Translations under genes and position numbers: made by a program
The notes under the pieces: generated by a model
Seen by the model: only the letters and a program-made list of their open reading frames with translations
Told to the model about the DNA's origin: nothing
Database searches by the model: none
Shown: piece by piece, positions 16,237 through 25,438 of the stretch
Layout: every line of letters starts with the position of its first letter
Position numbering within the stretch: the stretch's first letter is position 1
Assembly: GCF_003116135.1 (NCBI RefSeq)
Contig: NZ_PDOA01000011.1
Location: forward strand, 1-64,000
Direction of reading: 5' to 3'
DNA: 64,000 nt
DNA from: Teichococcus aestuarii
GTDB lineage: Bacteria; Pseudomonadota; Alphaproteobacteria; Acetobacterales; Acetobacteraceae

Positions 16237-16959
16237 TCAAGGCGCCAGCCGGGCCGCCAGGGCGGGGGAGAGGCCGGCGGTCGGCGTCCGGCCCGGCGGG
16301 GGCGGCACGGGCAGCGGCGTGGCGGTGTGGCGCAGCAGGCATTCCAGGCTGTCCAGCACCGGCACGGCGAGGCGCGGCGCGAGAGCGGGCGCCAGCCCGG
16401 CCAGCCCGGCGCCGCCCAGCACCACGCAGGCGGCGCCCTCCGCCACGGCGTCTTCCGCCGCACCCGCCAGCAGGGCCAGGGCGCGCTCCGGCTCGCGCGC
16501 GATCATGTCGCCCGTCGGCGCCACGGCGCGCACCAGCACGCGCTCGCGCGGCCAGCCGCGGGAGAGGGCGAATTCCTCCAGCATCGGCACCCAGGCGGCG
16601 CCACCCGTCAGCAGCGCCACGCGCGGATGCGCGGCGAGCGCGAGGGCGAGCGACGCATCCGCCATGCCGGTGACGGGGATGCCCGCCAGCTCCCGCGCCG
16701 CGTCCAGCCCCGGATCGCCGAAGCAGGCGATGGCGATGGCATCCACGCTGCCGGCGTGCTCCGCCACCTGCTCCAGCACCGCGTGCCCGGCGATGGCCGC
16801 CGCCACCCGGCTGGCGATGTAGCGCGCGCCGAAGCGCGCCGTGGCGGGCACGAGCGCGACATGCGCCAGGCCGAGCCGCGGCAGCGCCGCCGTGGCCAGC
16901 GCGCGCATCCGCTCCGTCATCGCGCTGTCGGTGTTGCCGTTGAGCAGGAGGATTCGCAT
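16237..16959 (-). CDS. Asp/Glu/hydantoin racemase family protein lacking the second catalytic cysteine
   Basis: A 240-residue protein of the two-cysteine racemase superfamily, closest by motif to hydantoin racemases. It begins MRILLLNGNTDSAMT, and the first catalytic Cys is present in AIACFGDPGLD (C79). The second site, normally LGCAGM, reads LGGAGL, so the base is Gly at 183; the nearest Cys is at 178. Racemases of this fold need both thiols, whereas decarboxylase or isomerase relatives use one. The product may therefore be non-racemising or use another residue. It overlaps nothing and precedes the thioesterase gene. Confidence 0.8.
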   Translation of the reverse strand: MRILLLNGNTDSAMTERMRALATAALPRLGLAHVALVPATARFGARYIASRVAAAIAGHAVLEQVAEHAGSVDAIAIACFGDPGLDAARELAGIPVTGMADASLALALAAHPRVALLTGGAAWVPMLEEFALSRGWPRERVLVRAVAPTGDMIAREPERALALLAGAAEDAVAEGAACVVLGGAGLAGLAPALAPRLAVPVLDSLECLLRHTATPLPVPPPPGRTPTAGLSPALAARLAP

Positions 16960-16987
16960 GCGGCGGCCCTGAAGGAACTGGCGGGGT

Positions 16988-17036
16988 CCGGGGTGACCCT
17001 GTCACCCCGGCGGAGGCGCGGGGGCGGCGCCCCCGC
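16988..17036 (-). terminator. Two hairpins after the ScfR-type regulator gene
   Basis: CCGGGGTGAC (16988-16997) pairs with 17001-17010 around CCT. GCGGGGGC (17018-17025) pairs with GCCCCCGC (17029-17036) around GGC, touching the regulator's stop codon (17036-17038). Together they form a likely terminator before the racemase gene; no U-tract is present. Confidence 0.6.
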
Positions 17037-18421
17037 TACTTCGAGAACCGGTAGGGTGCCGCGCTTTCCTCGTGCGGGTCCAGGTTGAGCCGGTGCTCCA
17101 GCGGCGGGAAGGCGCGGGAGCGGCACTCGGCACGGTCGCACAGGCGGCAGGAGAGGCCGATGCCGGTGCGCGCGCGCTGGAGGTCCAGCCCGTCCGCATA
17201 GACCACCTCCGCGGCCCGCCCGAGATCGCAGCCCATGGCGACGACATGCACCGGCGCCGGCTCGCCCCACCGGCTCGGCCCCGTGACGGTGCGGGCGAAG
17301 CAGAGGAAGGCGGCGCCGTCCGGCAGCTCGGCCAGCTGCACGCGCAGGGCGCCCGGCGTGGCGAAGGCGGTGTGCACCACCCAGCGCGGGCAGGAGCCGC
17401 CGAAGCGCGCGAAGGGGAAGCCCGCCGCCGAGAAGCGCTTGTCCACGTTGCCGGCGGGATCGACGCGCAGGAAGAAGAAGGGCACGCCGCGCGCCCCTTC
17501 CCGTTGCAGGGTGGAAAGGCGGTGCGCCACCTGCTCGAAGCTGACGCCGAAGCGCGCGGCCAGCAGGTCGAGATCGTGCCGCAGGGCGCGGGCGGCGGCG
17601 AGGAAGGCGGCATAGGGCATCAGCAGCGCGCCGGCCGCGTAGTTGAGCAGGCCGATGCGGATCAGCGCCGCCGCCTCCTGGGTGCTGGGCGCGGCGGGGG
17701 CCAGGATCTCCTCCACCGCCTCGCGCGCCTCCAGCAGCATGAGCTGGAAGGCCATCTGGAAGCCGCGGCTCTCGCGCGGCAGGTGCTCGGAGAGTTCCAG
17801 CAGCCGCGCGGCGGGGTCGTAGCGGCGCAGGCTCCCTTCCAGCGGCACGACGCGCACGCGCAGGTCGTGCCGGTGGCGCAGCCGCTCGGCGATGGCGTGG
17901 TTCAGCTCGGCGGGCGCCGCGCCCAGCTCGGCGCCGATGCGCTCCGCCACCGCCTCCAGCGCCGGGAAGACATTGGCGCGCTCGTGGAAGAAGTCGCGCG
18001 CCTCCTCGGTGGGCAGCAGGATGCGCCGGCCGCTGGGGAGCGCGATGCCGCTGGCATCCTCCCGCGCCACGCGCAGCGCGCGGTAGAGGGCGAGCATGGC
18101 GCGACCGGCATTGGGCGCGCTGCCGGCGAGCAGGCGCAGCTCCTCCTCCGGCAAGGCCTCCAGGCCGAGCTGCGGATCGGCCAGCACCTCGCGCAGCTGG
18201 CTCTCGAGCTGCCGCTCCTGGTTGCCGGAGAGGGCGGCGAGATCGACCTGCAGGGTCTGGCCCAGCTTGATGAGCAGCGCGGCGGTGACGGCGCGCTGGT
18301 CGTGCTCGATCAGGTTCAGGTAGCTGGCGGAAATGCCGAGGCGGGCAGCCAGGGCCTGCTGCGTCAGCCCCTGCTCCTGGCGCAGGCGCCGGACGGTGCG
18401 GCCGATCAGCGGGCGGGACAT
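17036..18421 (-). CDS. ScfR/RamB-type transcriptional regulator (XRE HTH plus ImmA/IrrE-like domain)
   Basis: A 461-residue regulator of the short-chain fatty acyl regulator family. Residues 8-62 form a Cro/C1-type HTH (RLRQEQGLTQQALAARLGIS). The middle holds an IrrE-like domain with the family's altered metalloprotease helix region (GFQMAFQLMLLEA). The C-terminus has a four-cysteine cluster in SCRLCDRAECRSR plus MGCDLG, typical of ScfR. RamB in Corynebacterium and ScfRs elsewhere sense acyl-CoA-type signals and control acetate and glyoxylate genes. It is divergent from aceA, and TTTACAG repeats begin 3 bp before its own start codon, suggesting control of aceA and autoregulation. Confidence 0.92.
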   Translation of the reverse strand: MSRPLIGRTVRRLRQEQGLTQQALAARLGISASYLNLIEHDQRAVTAALLIKLGQTLQVDLAALSGNQERQLESQLREVLADPQLGLEALPEEELRLLAGSAPNAGRAMLALYRALRVAREDASGIALPSGRRILLPTEEARDFFHERANVFPALEAVAERIGAELGAAPAELNHAIAERLRHRHDLRVRVVPLEGSLRRYDPAARLLELSEHLPRESRGFQMAFQLMLLEAREAVEEILAPAAPSTQEAAALIRIGLLNYAAGALLMPYAAFLAAARALRHDLDLLAARFGVSFEQVAHRLSTLQREGARGVPFFFLRVDPAGNVDKRFSAAGFPFARFGGSCPRWVVHTAFATPGALRVQLAELPDGAAFLCFARTVTGPSRWGEPAPVHVVAMGCDLGRAAEVVYADGLDLQRARTGIGLSCRLCDRAECRSRAFPPLEHRLNLDPHEESAAPYRFSK

Positions 18422-18423
18422 TC

Positions 18424-18460
18424 TTTACAGCCTTTACAGATTTACGGGCCGGACTGTAAA
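18424..18460. promoter_or_regulatory. Repeated TTTACAG boxes, candidate ScfR operator
   Basis: TTTACAG occurs at 18424-18430 and 18433-18439, TTTACGG at 18441-18447, and the inverted CTGTAAA at 18454-18460. The last two form a 20-bp imperfect palindrome (8 of 10 arm bases match). The cluster sits immediately upstream of the regulator's start and 115-150 bp before aceA. Binding by the ScfR product is an inference from position and symmetry. Confidence 0.65.
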
Positions 18461-18471
18461 GCCCGCCACCT

Positions 18472-18487
18472 TGTTGCGCCTGCAACA
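18472..18487. promoter_or_regulatory. Palindrome TGTTGC-N4-GCAACA in the scfR/aceA gap
   Basis: A perfect 6-bp inverted repeat separated by GCCT, lying about 90 bp before aceA. It could be a second operator or a promoter-proximal site. The same half-sites also occur, widely spaced, upstream of ftsK (34513-34519 and 34555-34561). Confidence 0.45.
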
Positions 18488-18574
18488 GCAAGATGCCGGG
18501 TGAACTTCGCGCCCGCAATGTGAATTATTGACGCACAGGCCGAGCGCCTCAAGCAGCATCAGGAGACCCCAGGC

Positions 18575-19927
<1,353 letters not shown>

Positions 19928-19955
19928 GCAACGCAGGACACAGGGAAACACGACC

Positions 19956-20117
19956 ATGACGCATGACGACGATTTCGACGACGGCCTGGTGCACAGCCAC
20001 AACTGGGCAACCGAGCCGGCCATCCCGCCCGCCCTGCACGGGCTGAAGGGTCCGCCGGAGGCGGCCTCCATCCCGACGCCGAGCACGGCCTTCCGCGACG
20101 ACACGATGGGCCACTGA
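19956..20117 (+). CDS. Small protein (53 residues) downstream of aceA
   Basis: I do not recognise the family. It starts MTHDDDFDDGLVHSHNW and ends RDDTMGH; it is acidic at the N-terminus, rich in His, Asp and Pro, has no hydrophobic helix, and looks disordered, with possible metal-binding His/Asp groups. CAGGGAAACACGACC precedes the ATG, giving a weak ribosome site. It lies 28 bp after aceA with a bidirectional hairpin just after its stop, so it appears to be the last gene of an aceA transcript. Confidence 0.6.
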   Translation: MTHDDDFDDGLVHSHNWATEPAIPPALHGLKGPPEAASIPTPSTAFRDDTMGH

Positions 20118-20123
20118 GAGGCC

Positions 20124-20151
20124 GGGCCGGGGGAGGAAGCGCCCCCGGCCC
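20124..20151. terminator. Bidirectional hairpin between the 53-residue gene and DUF1345 gene
   Basis: GGGCCGGGGG (20124-20133) pairs exactly with CCCCCGGCCC (20142-20151) around an 8-base loop. It lies between convergent stop codons, so it can serve both strands. Confidence 0.65.
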
Positions 20152-20155
20152 GCCG

Positions 20156-20776
20156 CTATCCGCCGAGCAGGCCGCCGACGATGCCGACCGTGCCGGCGAT
20201 GATCACCGTGTTGAAGAAGAACGCGATGATGCTGTGCAGCGTGGCGATGCGGCGGATCGGCGCCGAATGCGTGTCCACATCCGTCACGCCATTGGTCGTG
20301 CCGACGCCGATGGAGAGATAGAGGAACTCGGAGAAGGCCGGATTCCCGGCGCCGCCATGGAAGCGGATGCCGCCGCCGGTGAGATAGAACTCCCGCGCAT
20401 AGTCCTGCGCGAACAGCGTGTGGATGTAGAGCCAGGAGAGCGCCACCGTCACCACGCCGAAGGCGGGGATGCCGCCCGGGCGCATCGCCACGTCGAGCCC
20501 CACCCCCGCCACCGAGGTGGCGGCGGCGAGCAGCGAGAGCGTCAGCACCATGACGCGGCGCTCATCGGTGATCTCGGCGTGGCGGCGCATCGCCTCCGGC
20601 CCGGCGGACCAGAGGCGGCGCAGCAGCAGCGCCAGATGCGCCAGCACCAGCGCGCACCAGCCGGCCAGGGCGGCGTGCAGCCAGTGCAGCCCGAAGCCGA
20701 AGGCCGCGCCGCCCCCCGCCAGCCCCGCCAGCAGCGACAGGGTGCTGATTCGCAGCCGGCGCAGCGGCCCCGTCAT
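20156..20776 (-). CDS. DUF1345 family membrane protein
   Basis: A 206-residue inner-membrane protein with about five hydrophobic segments (SLLAGLAGGGAAFGFGLHW, WCALVLAHLALLL, VMVLTLSLLAAATSVA, VVTVALSWLYIHTLFA, and a C-terminal FFFNTVIIAGTVGIVGGLL). The block LSWLYIHTLFAQDYAREFY and SEFLYLSIGVGTTNGVTDVD is the DUF1345 signature. The function is unknown; some relatives show a pore-like TxxGxTxxDV region reminiscent of ion channels. Its start overlaps the PLP dehydratase stop by 4 bp (ATGA). Confidence 0.88.
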   Translation of the reverse strand: MTGPLRRLRISTLSLLAGLAGGGAAFGFGLHWLHAALAGWCALVLAHLALLLRRLWSAGPEAMRRHAEITDERRVMVLTLSLLAAATSVAGVGLDVAMRPGGIPAFGVVTVALSWLYIHTLFAQDYAREFYLTGGGIRFHGGAGNPAFSEFLYLSIGVGTTNGVTDVDTHSAPIRRIATLHSIIAFFFNTVIIAGTVGIVGGLLGG

Positions 20777-21777
20777 GCCGCCATGGGGCTCGCTGACAGG
20801 GCGCGCGCGAACACCGCCGGGTCCACATTGCCGCCGGAGAGCACCAGCCCCACCGTGCGGCCGCGCGCCGGCACCTTGCCCGCCAGCACCGCCGCCAGCG
20901 CCACCGCGCCGCCCGGCTCCACCACGATCTTCAGCGCCTCGAAGGCCAGGCGCATGGCGCGGAACACCTCCGCCTCGCTCACCGCCACGCCCGCCTTCAG
21001 CCGTGCCTGGTTCACCGCGAAGGTCAGTGCGCCGGGGCGCATGGAGAGCAGCGCGTCGCACAGCAGCGCGCCGTGGCCGTCATTGGCCAGCCGCTCGCCG
21101 GCGGCCAGCGAGCGGGCGGTGTCGTCCCACCCCTCCGGCTCCACCGCCCAGACCTCGGTGCCGGGCGAGGCGCCCTCGATGGCCAGCGCGCAGCCGGCGA
21201 TGAGGCCGCCGCCACCGGTGCACACCGCCAGCGCCTCCAGCTCGTGCCCGGCGGCGCGCGCATCCTCCACCAGCTCCAGCGCCAGCGTGCCCTGGCCGGC
21301 GATGACGTCGGGATGGTCGAAGGGCGGCAGCACGGTGGCGCCGCGCTCCCCGGCCAGCCGCGCCGCCAGCACCTCGCGGTCCGTCGTGGCGCGGTCGAAG
21401 AAGGTGATCTCGGGGCCCCAGCGGCGGGTGCTCTCCACCTTGATGGCGGGGGCGTCCTGCGGCATCGCGATCAGCGCCCGCACGCCCTCGGCGGCGGCGG
21501 CGCAGGCCACGGCCTGGCCATGGTTGCCGGAGGAATGCGTCACCACCCCCGCCGCGCGCTGCTCGGGCGTCAGCTTCAGCACGGCGTTGGTGGCGCCGCG
21601 GAACTTGAAGCTGCCGGTGCGCTGCAAGGGCTCGGGCTTCACCAGCACCGTGCCGCCGGCGATCTCGTCCAGCAGCGGGTGGCGCAGCATCGGCGTGCGC
21701 ACCACGCGGCCACGCAGCCGCGCGGCGGCGGCCAGCACGTCGGCATGGGTGGGAAGCGGCGGAAGGATGGCGTTCAT
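20773..21777 (-). CDS. PLP-dependent threonine/serine dehydratase family enzyme
   Basis: A 334-residue fold-type II PLP enzyme of the threonine/serine dehydratase or racemase group. The PLP lysine lies in QRTGSFKFRGA, the substrate loop is THSSGNHGQAVA, and the phosphate-binding glycines are CTGGGGLIAG. There is no C-terminal ACT or regulatory domain, so it is the catabolic or hydroxy-amino-acid type rather than biosynthetic IlvA. The adjacent FAD oxidoreductase (4-bp ATGA overlap) suggests joint amino-acid or imino-acid catabolism. The exact substrate (Thr, Ser, 3-hydroxyaspartate) is unresolved. Confidence 0.88.
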   Translation of the reverse strand: MNAILPPLPTHADVLAAAARLRGRVVRTPMLRHPLLDEIAGGTVLVKPEPLQRTGSFKFRGATNAVLKLTPEQRAAGVVTHSSGNHGQAVACAAAAEGVRALIAMPQDAPAIKVESTRRWGPEITFFDRATTDREVLAARLAGERGATVLPPFDHPDVIAGQGTLALELVEDARAAGHELEALAVCTGGGGLIAGCALAIEGASPGTEVWAVEPEGWDDTARSLAAGERLANDGHGALLCDALLSMRPGALTFAVNQARLKAGVAVSEAEVFRAMRLAFEALKIVVEPGGAVALAAVLAGKVPARGRTVGLVLSGGNVDPAVFARALSASPMAA

Positions 21778-22892
21778 GCAGTCACCTCGTGGCAGCGGCG
21801 CGGATCGACCAGCGGCAGGATGGCGGAGAGTGGCCCGGGGTCGGTGCCGTTGACCAGGGCGGCCAGCAGCGCGCCCTGGGCCGGCGCCGTCTGGATGCCA
21901 TAGCCCCCCTGCCCGATCATGTGGAAGAAGCCCGCCTCCTCGGCCGGGCCGATCGCCAGGGAGCGGTCCGGCAGGAAGCTGCGCAGCCCGGCCCAGGCAT
22001 GCTCCACCCGGCGCACCGCGATGTCGAGCGCCTGCGCCGCCCGGTCCACGGCGATGGCGATGTCCATCTCCTCCGGCGCTGCGTCGCAGGGGTCGCAGGC
22101 GGTCTCGTCGGCGGGGGAGAGCATCAGCCGGCCGCCCGCCTCGGCGCGGGCGTACCAGCTGGCGCCGACATCGCCGAGCAGCGGCCACTCCGCCACCGCC
22201 CAGGGGGCCGGGTCGACGATCAGCGCGGTGCGGCGCAGCGGCCGCAGGCCGAGCGGGCGCAACCCGGCGGCGCGCGCCACCGCGTCGCCCCAGGCGCCGG
22301 CGGCGTTGACCAGCACGGGCGCGGCGAAGACCTCGCCCGTGGCGGTCTCGGCCCGCCACAGCCCGGCCTCCCTCCAGACGCGGCCGGCGCGGCGGCGCAG
22401 CGCCAGCACGCCGCCGGCGCGCCGGAGCTGGCCGAGGAAGCCCTGGTGCAGCGCCGCCACGTCGATATCCAGCACATCCGGCTCCAGCGCCGCGGCGGCG
22501 GCGTAGCCGGGGCGCAGGGCGGGGACCAGGGCGCGCGCCGCCTCCGGCGTCAGGGGGCGGAAATCCGGGCATTCGGCCAGCGCCCGTTCCAGCGCCGGCA
22601 CCTGCTCCGCCGGCGCCAGGTGCAGCGCGCCGCGCGGCCGCACCAGCGGCACCGTGCCGAAGCCGGGCGGCGGTGAATCGAGAAAGGCGCGGGAGGCGCG
22701 GGTCAGCGCGCGCACATCCGGGTTGCCCCAGTTCGGCTCCCACAGCGCGGCGGAGCGGCCGGTGGTGTGGTAGCCGGCGCTCTCCTCCGCCTCCAGCAGC
22801 GCCACGCGGCGGGTGGCGGAGAGATGCGCCGCGGCGGTGGCGCCCGCCATGCCGGCGCCGATGACGATGGCCTCGAAGCGTTCGATCTGCAT
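21774..22892 (-). CDS. FAD-dependent oxidoreductase, DAO family
   Basis: A 372-residue oxidase or dehydrogenase of the D-amino-acid/glycine oxidase superfamily. The Rossmann motif VIGAGMAGATAAAHLS opens the protein, followed by LLEAEESAGYHTTGRSAA where covalent or tight FAD contact is common. VNAAGAWGD and the C-terminal HMIGQGGYGIQTAPAQG complete the FAD site. AGGA eight bases before ATG 22892 favours this start over ATG 22901. It likely oxidises an amino or imino acid. Its promoter region is shared with the divergent ABC importer genes. Confidence 0.88.
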   Translation of the reverse strand: MQIERFEAIVIGAGMAGATAAAHLSATRRVALLEAEESAGYHTTGRSAALWEPNWGNPDVRALTRASRAFLDSPPPGFGTVPLVRPRGALHLAPAEQVPALERALAECPDFRPLTPEAARALVPALRPGYAAAAALEPDVLDIDVAALHQGFLGQLRRAGGVLALRRRAGRVWREAGLWRAETATGEVFAAPVLVNAAGAWGDAVARAAGLRPLGLRPLRRTALIVDPAPWAVAEWPLLGDVGASWYARAEAGGRLMLSPADETACDPCDAAPEEMDIAIAVDRAAQALDIAVRRVEHAWAGLRSFLPDRSLAIGPAEEAGFFHMIGQGGYGIQTAPAQGALLAALVNGTDPGPLSAILPLVDPRRCHEVTA

Positions 22893-23050
22893 GGCGCGCA
22901 TCCTGGTTGCGCGATGAAATGCCGGCAAGGCGGCGCGCGGCGATGCAGGAAACGTTGCAAGGACGCGCCACCACCGCCTAACCTCCTTCCCGCAACGAGT
23001 GGCCATAAGGCCCGTGGCGGCGGAAGCCGTCCTTGCAAGGAGGTTACCGA

Positions 23051-24406
23051 ATGGAAGGCAACGGGTTTACCCGTCGCGGTGTGCTGCGCGCGGGCGCGCT
23101 GGGCGCCGCGGCCAGCGCTCTCCCCCTGGTGAATGTGCATGGCCAGACGTCCGGCGGACGGCTGGCCCTCGGCCTGTGGGACCACTGGGTTCCCGCCGGC
23201 AATGACGAGATGCGCCGCATCGTCATGGACTGGGGGCAGAAGAACAAGGTCGAGATCCAGCTCGACTTCATCACCTCGGTCGGCAACAAGAACCTGCTGA
23301 CCATCGCCGCCGAGAGCCAGGCGAAGCAGGGCCACGACATGCTCTCCTTCCCCACCTGGGAGGTGCATGCCAAGTCCGAGCTGCTGGAACCCATGGACGA
23401 CATCATGGGCCGGCTCAGCGGGAAATACGGCGCGCTGAACCCGATCGTCGAATACCTGGCGAAGGTGGAGGGCAAGTGGCGCGCCGTGCCGGCCATCTCC
23501 GGCAGCCAGAACAAGCCGGCGCTCGGCCGCATGGACCTGCTGAAGCAGCATGCGGGCATCGACATCCAGGCGATGTTCCCGGCCAACGCCAACCCCGGCA
23601 GCACCGCCGGCAACTGGAACTGGGACACCTTCCTGAAGGCGGCGGAAGCCAGCCACAAGGCGGGCTTCTCCTTCGGCCTGCCGATCGGCCAGTTCACCGA
23701 CGCGACGGACTGGATCGGCAGCCTGTTCCGCTCCTTCGGCGCCGAGCTGGTGAACAGCAAGGGCGACATCACCGCCAAGTCCGACAATGTGCGGAAGGTG
23801 CTGGAATACGCCAAGCAGCTCTGCACCTTCCTGCCGGGCGACGTGTTCTCCTGGGACGACGCCTCGAACAACCGGGCGCTGATCTCCGGCAAGTCGGCGC
23901 TGATCTTCAACCCGCCCTCCGCCTGGGCGGTGGCCAAGCGCGACGCGCCGCAGGTGGCCGAGCAGTGCTGGAGCTTCCCCGCCCCGGCGGGCGCGCAGGG
24001 GCGCTTCACCCCCTACCTGCCGTATTTCTGGGGCGTCTGGAGCTTCAGCCGCAACAAGGGCGCGGCGAAGGCGCTGGTGGAATACCTCAGCCAGCGCGAG
24101 CAGGCGGAGCTGATGGTCAAGGCCAGCAACGGCTACGACATCCCGCCCTTCACCAGCATGACCGACTTCAAGACCTGGGAGACGGAGGGCCCGCCGCCGG
24201 GCGTGGTCTACAACTACCCGGTCAAGCCGCACCACAACTCGCAGCAGTTCATCGCCTGCTACCCGGCGCCGCCGGAGATCGCGGTGCAGATGTACAACCA
24301 GGGCATCCAGGCGAAGATGATCGCCCGCGTGGTGCAGAACAACGAGACGCCGGACCGCGCCATCGCCTGGGCGGAACGCGAGATCGAAGGCTTCAAGCGC
24401 GGCTGA
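23051..24406 (+). CDS. ABC transporter substrate-binding protein, sugar-type (family 1)
   Basis: A 451-residue periplasmic solute-binding protein. A twin-arginine signal (FTRRGVLRAGALGAAASALPL) indicates Tat export. The mature protein has the layout of carbohydrate-binding family 1 (WxxAxxSxxx-type cleft, WNWDTFLKAAE, LPYFWGVWSF, EYLSQREQAELM). AAGGAGG at 23037-23043 gives strong translation. It heads an operon of SBP, two permeases and an ATPase. A 15-bp-stem hairpin follows, which would protect the upstream mRNA and give more SBP than permease. The ligand is unknown; the linked dehydrogenases hint at a polyol or sugar acid. Confidence 0.93.
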   Translation: MEGNGFTRRGVLRAGALGAAASALPLVNVHGQTSGGRLALGLWDHWVPAGNDEMRRIVMDWGQKNKVEIQLDFITSVGNKNLLTIAAESQAKQGHDMLSFPTWEVHAKSELLEPMDDIMGRLSGKYGALNPIVEYLAKVEGKWRAVPAISGSQNKPALGRMDLLKQHAGIDIQAMFPANANPGSTAGNWNWDTFLKAAEASHKAGFSFGLPIGQFTDATDWIGSLFRSFGAELVNSKGDITAKSDNVRKVLEYAKQLCTFLPGDVFSWDDASNNRALISGKSALIFNPPSAWAVAKRDAPQVAEQCWSFPAPAGAQGRFTPYLPYFWGVWSFSRNKGAAKALVEYLSQREQAELMVKASNGYDIPPFTSMTDFKTWETEGPPPGVVYNYPVKPHHNSQQFIACYPAPPEIAVQMYNQGIQAKMIARVVQNNETPDRAIAWAEREIEGFKRG

Positions 24407-24431
24407 TGGCCGCGCCGGCCATAGGCTGAAG

Positions 24432-24465
24432 GGGGCGCGTGGGCCGGCAGCGGCCCGCGCGCCCC
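24432..24465 (+). terminator. Intercistronic hairpin between SBP and permease genes
   Basis: GGGGCGCG-T-GGGCCG (24432-24446) pairs with CGGCCC-G-CGCGCCCC (24451-24465) around GCAG, a 15-bp stem with one G-U pair. Hairpins here commonly stabilise the binding-protein mRNA and reduce downstream expression in ABC operons. Confidence 0.65.
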
Positions 24466-24498
24466 GCATCATCTCCCGCAACCGCGAGGGAGTCTGGG

Positions 24499-25437
24499 AT
24501 GTCCCAAGGCACGCTCTCCGTACCGGCCGCTCCGGCCGCCGCGCCGCCGCGCGGCGGCGCGTTGAAGCGCCTGTCGCGCCGGAATTCCACCGTCGCCTTC
24601 CTGCTGACGCTGCCGCTGATCCTGCTGATCCTCGGGCTGGTGGTCTATCCGTTCCTCTACGCGCTCTACCTCTCCATGCTGAACAAGCGCATGACGCGCT
24701 TCATCGGCTGGGAGAACTTCACCTTCCTGCTGGGGCGCGAGACCTTCTGGAACGTGGTGTTCCAGTCGGTGCTGTTCGCCGTCTCGGCGGTGCTGCTGAA
24801 GGCGCTGATCGGCTTTGTCCTGGCGCATGTGCTGCACGCGCTCCCCTCCAAGGGGCAGCGGAAATGGCGCGGCATGCTGCTGGTGCCCTGGGTGATCCCG
24901 CCCGCCATCTCGACGCTGGCCTGGTGGTGGCTGTTCGACCCATCCTACTCCGCCTTCAACTGGGCGCTGATGGGCATCGGCGTCGATCCGGTGCCGTGGC
25001 TCGGCCAGGCCGGCTGGGCACGCTTCTCGGTGATCCTGGTCAATGTCTGGTACGGCTCGCCCTTCTTCATGATCATGTACCTCGCGGCGCTGAAGTCGGT
25101 GCCCGACCAGCTCTACGAGGCGGCGGCGATCGACGGCGCGAGCGGCTGGCAGAAGCTGCGCTACGTGACCTTCCCGATGATGCGCAACATCATCTCGATC
25201 ACCGTGCTGTTCAGCCTGATCGTCACCTTCGCCAATTTCGACATCGTCCGCATCCTGACCAATGGCGGGCCGCAGGACACCACGCATGTCTTCGCCACCT
25301 ACGCCTTCCAGGTCGGCATCCAGTCGGGCGACATCCCGCTCGGCGCCTCGGTGAGCCTGTTCATGTTCCCGCTGCTGGCGGTCTTCGCGATCTTCACGCT
25401 GCGCGGCGTCAACAAGCGCTCGAAGGAGATGGCGTGA
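24499..25437 (+). CDS. ABC transporter permease, sugar type (MalF-like)
   Basis: A 312-residue inner-membrane permease with six predicted helices. The first is LLTLPLILLILGLVVYPFLYALYLS. The EAA loop that docks on the ATPase reads EAAAIDGASGWQKLRYVTFP. The N-terminal Ala/Pro tail is cytoplasmic. ATG 24499 is chosen over the frame's earlier codons because the region 24439-24498 falls in the intercistronic hairpin. It pairs with the next permease to form the channel of the importer. Confidence 0.93.
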   Translation: MSQGTLSVPAAPAAAPPRGGALKRLSRRNSTVAFLLTLPLILLILGLVVYPFLYALYLSMLNKRMTRFIGWENFTFLLGRETFWNVVFQSVLFAVSAVLLKALIGFVLAHVLHALPSKGQRKWRGMLLVPWVIPPAISTLAWWWLFDPSYSAFNWALMGIGVDPVPWLGQAGWARFSVILVNVWYGSPFFMIMYLAALKSVPDQLYEAAAIDGASGWQKLRYVTFPMMRNIISITVLFSLIVTFANFDIVRILTNGGPQDTTHVFATYAFQVGIQSGDIPLGASVSLFMFPLLAVFAIFTLRGVNKRSKEMA

Positions 25438-25438
25438 G

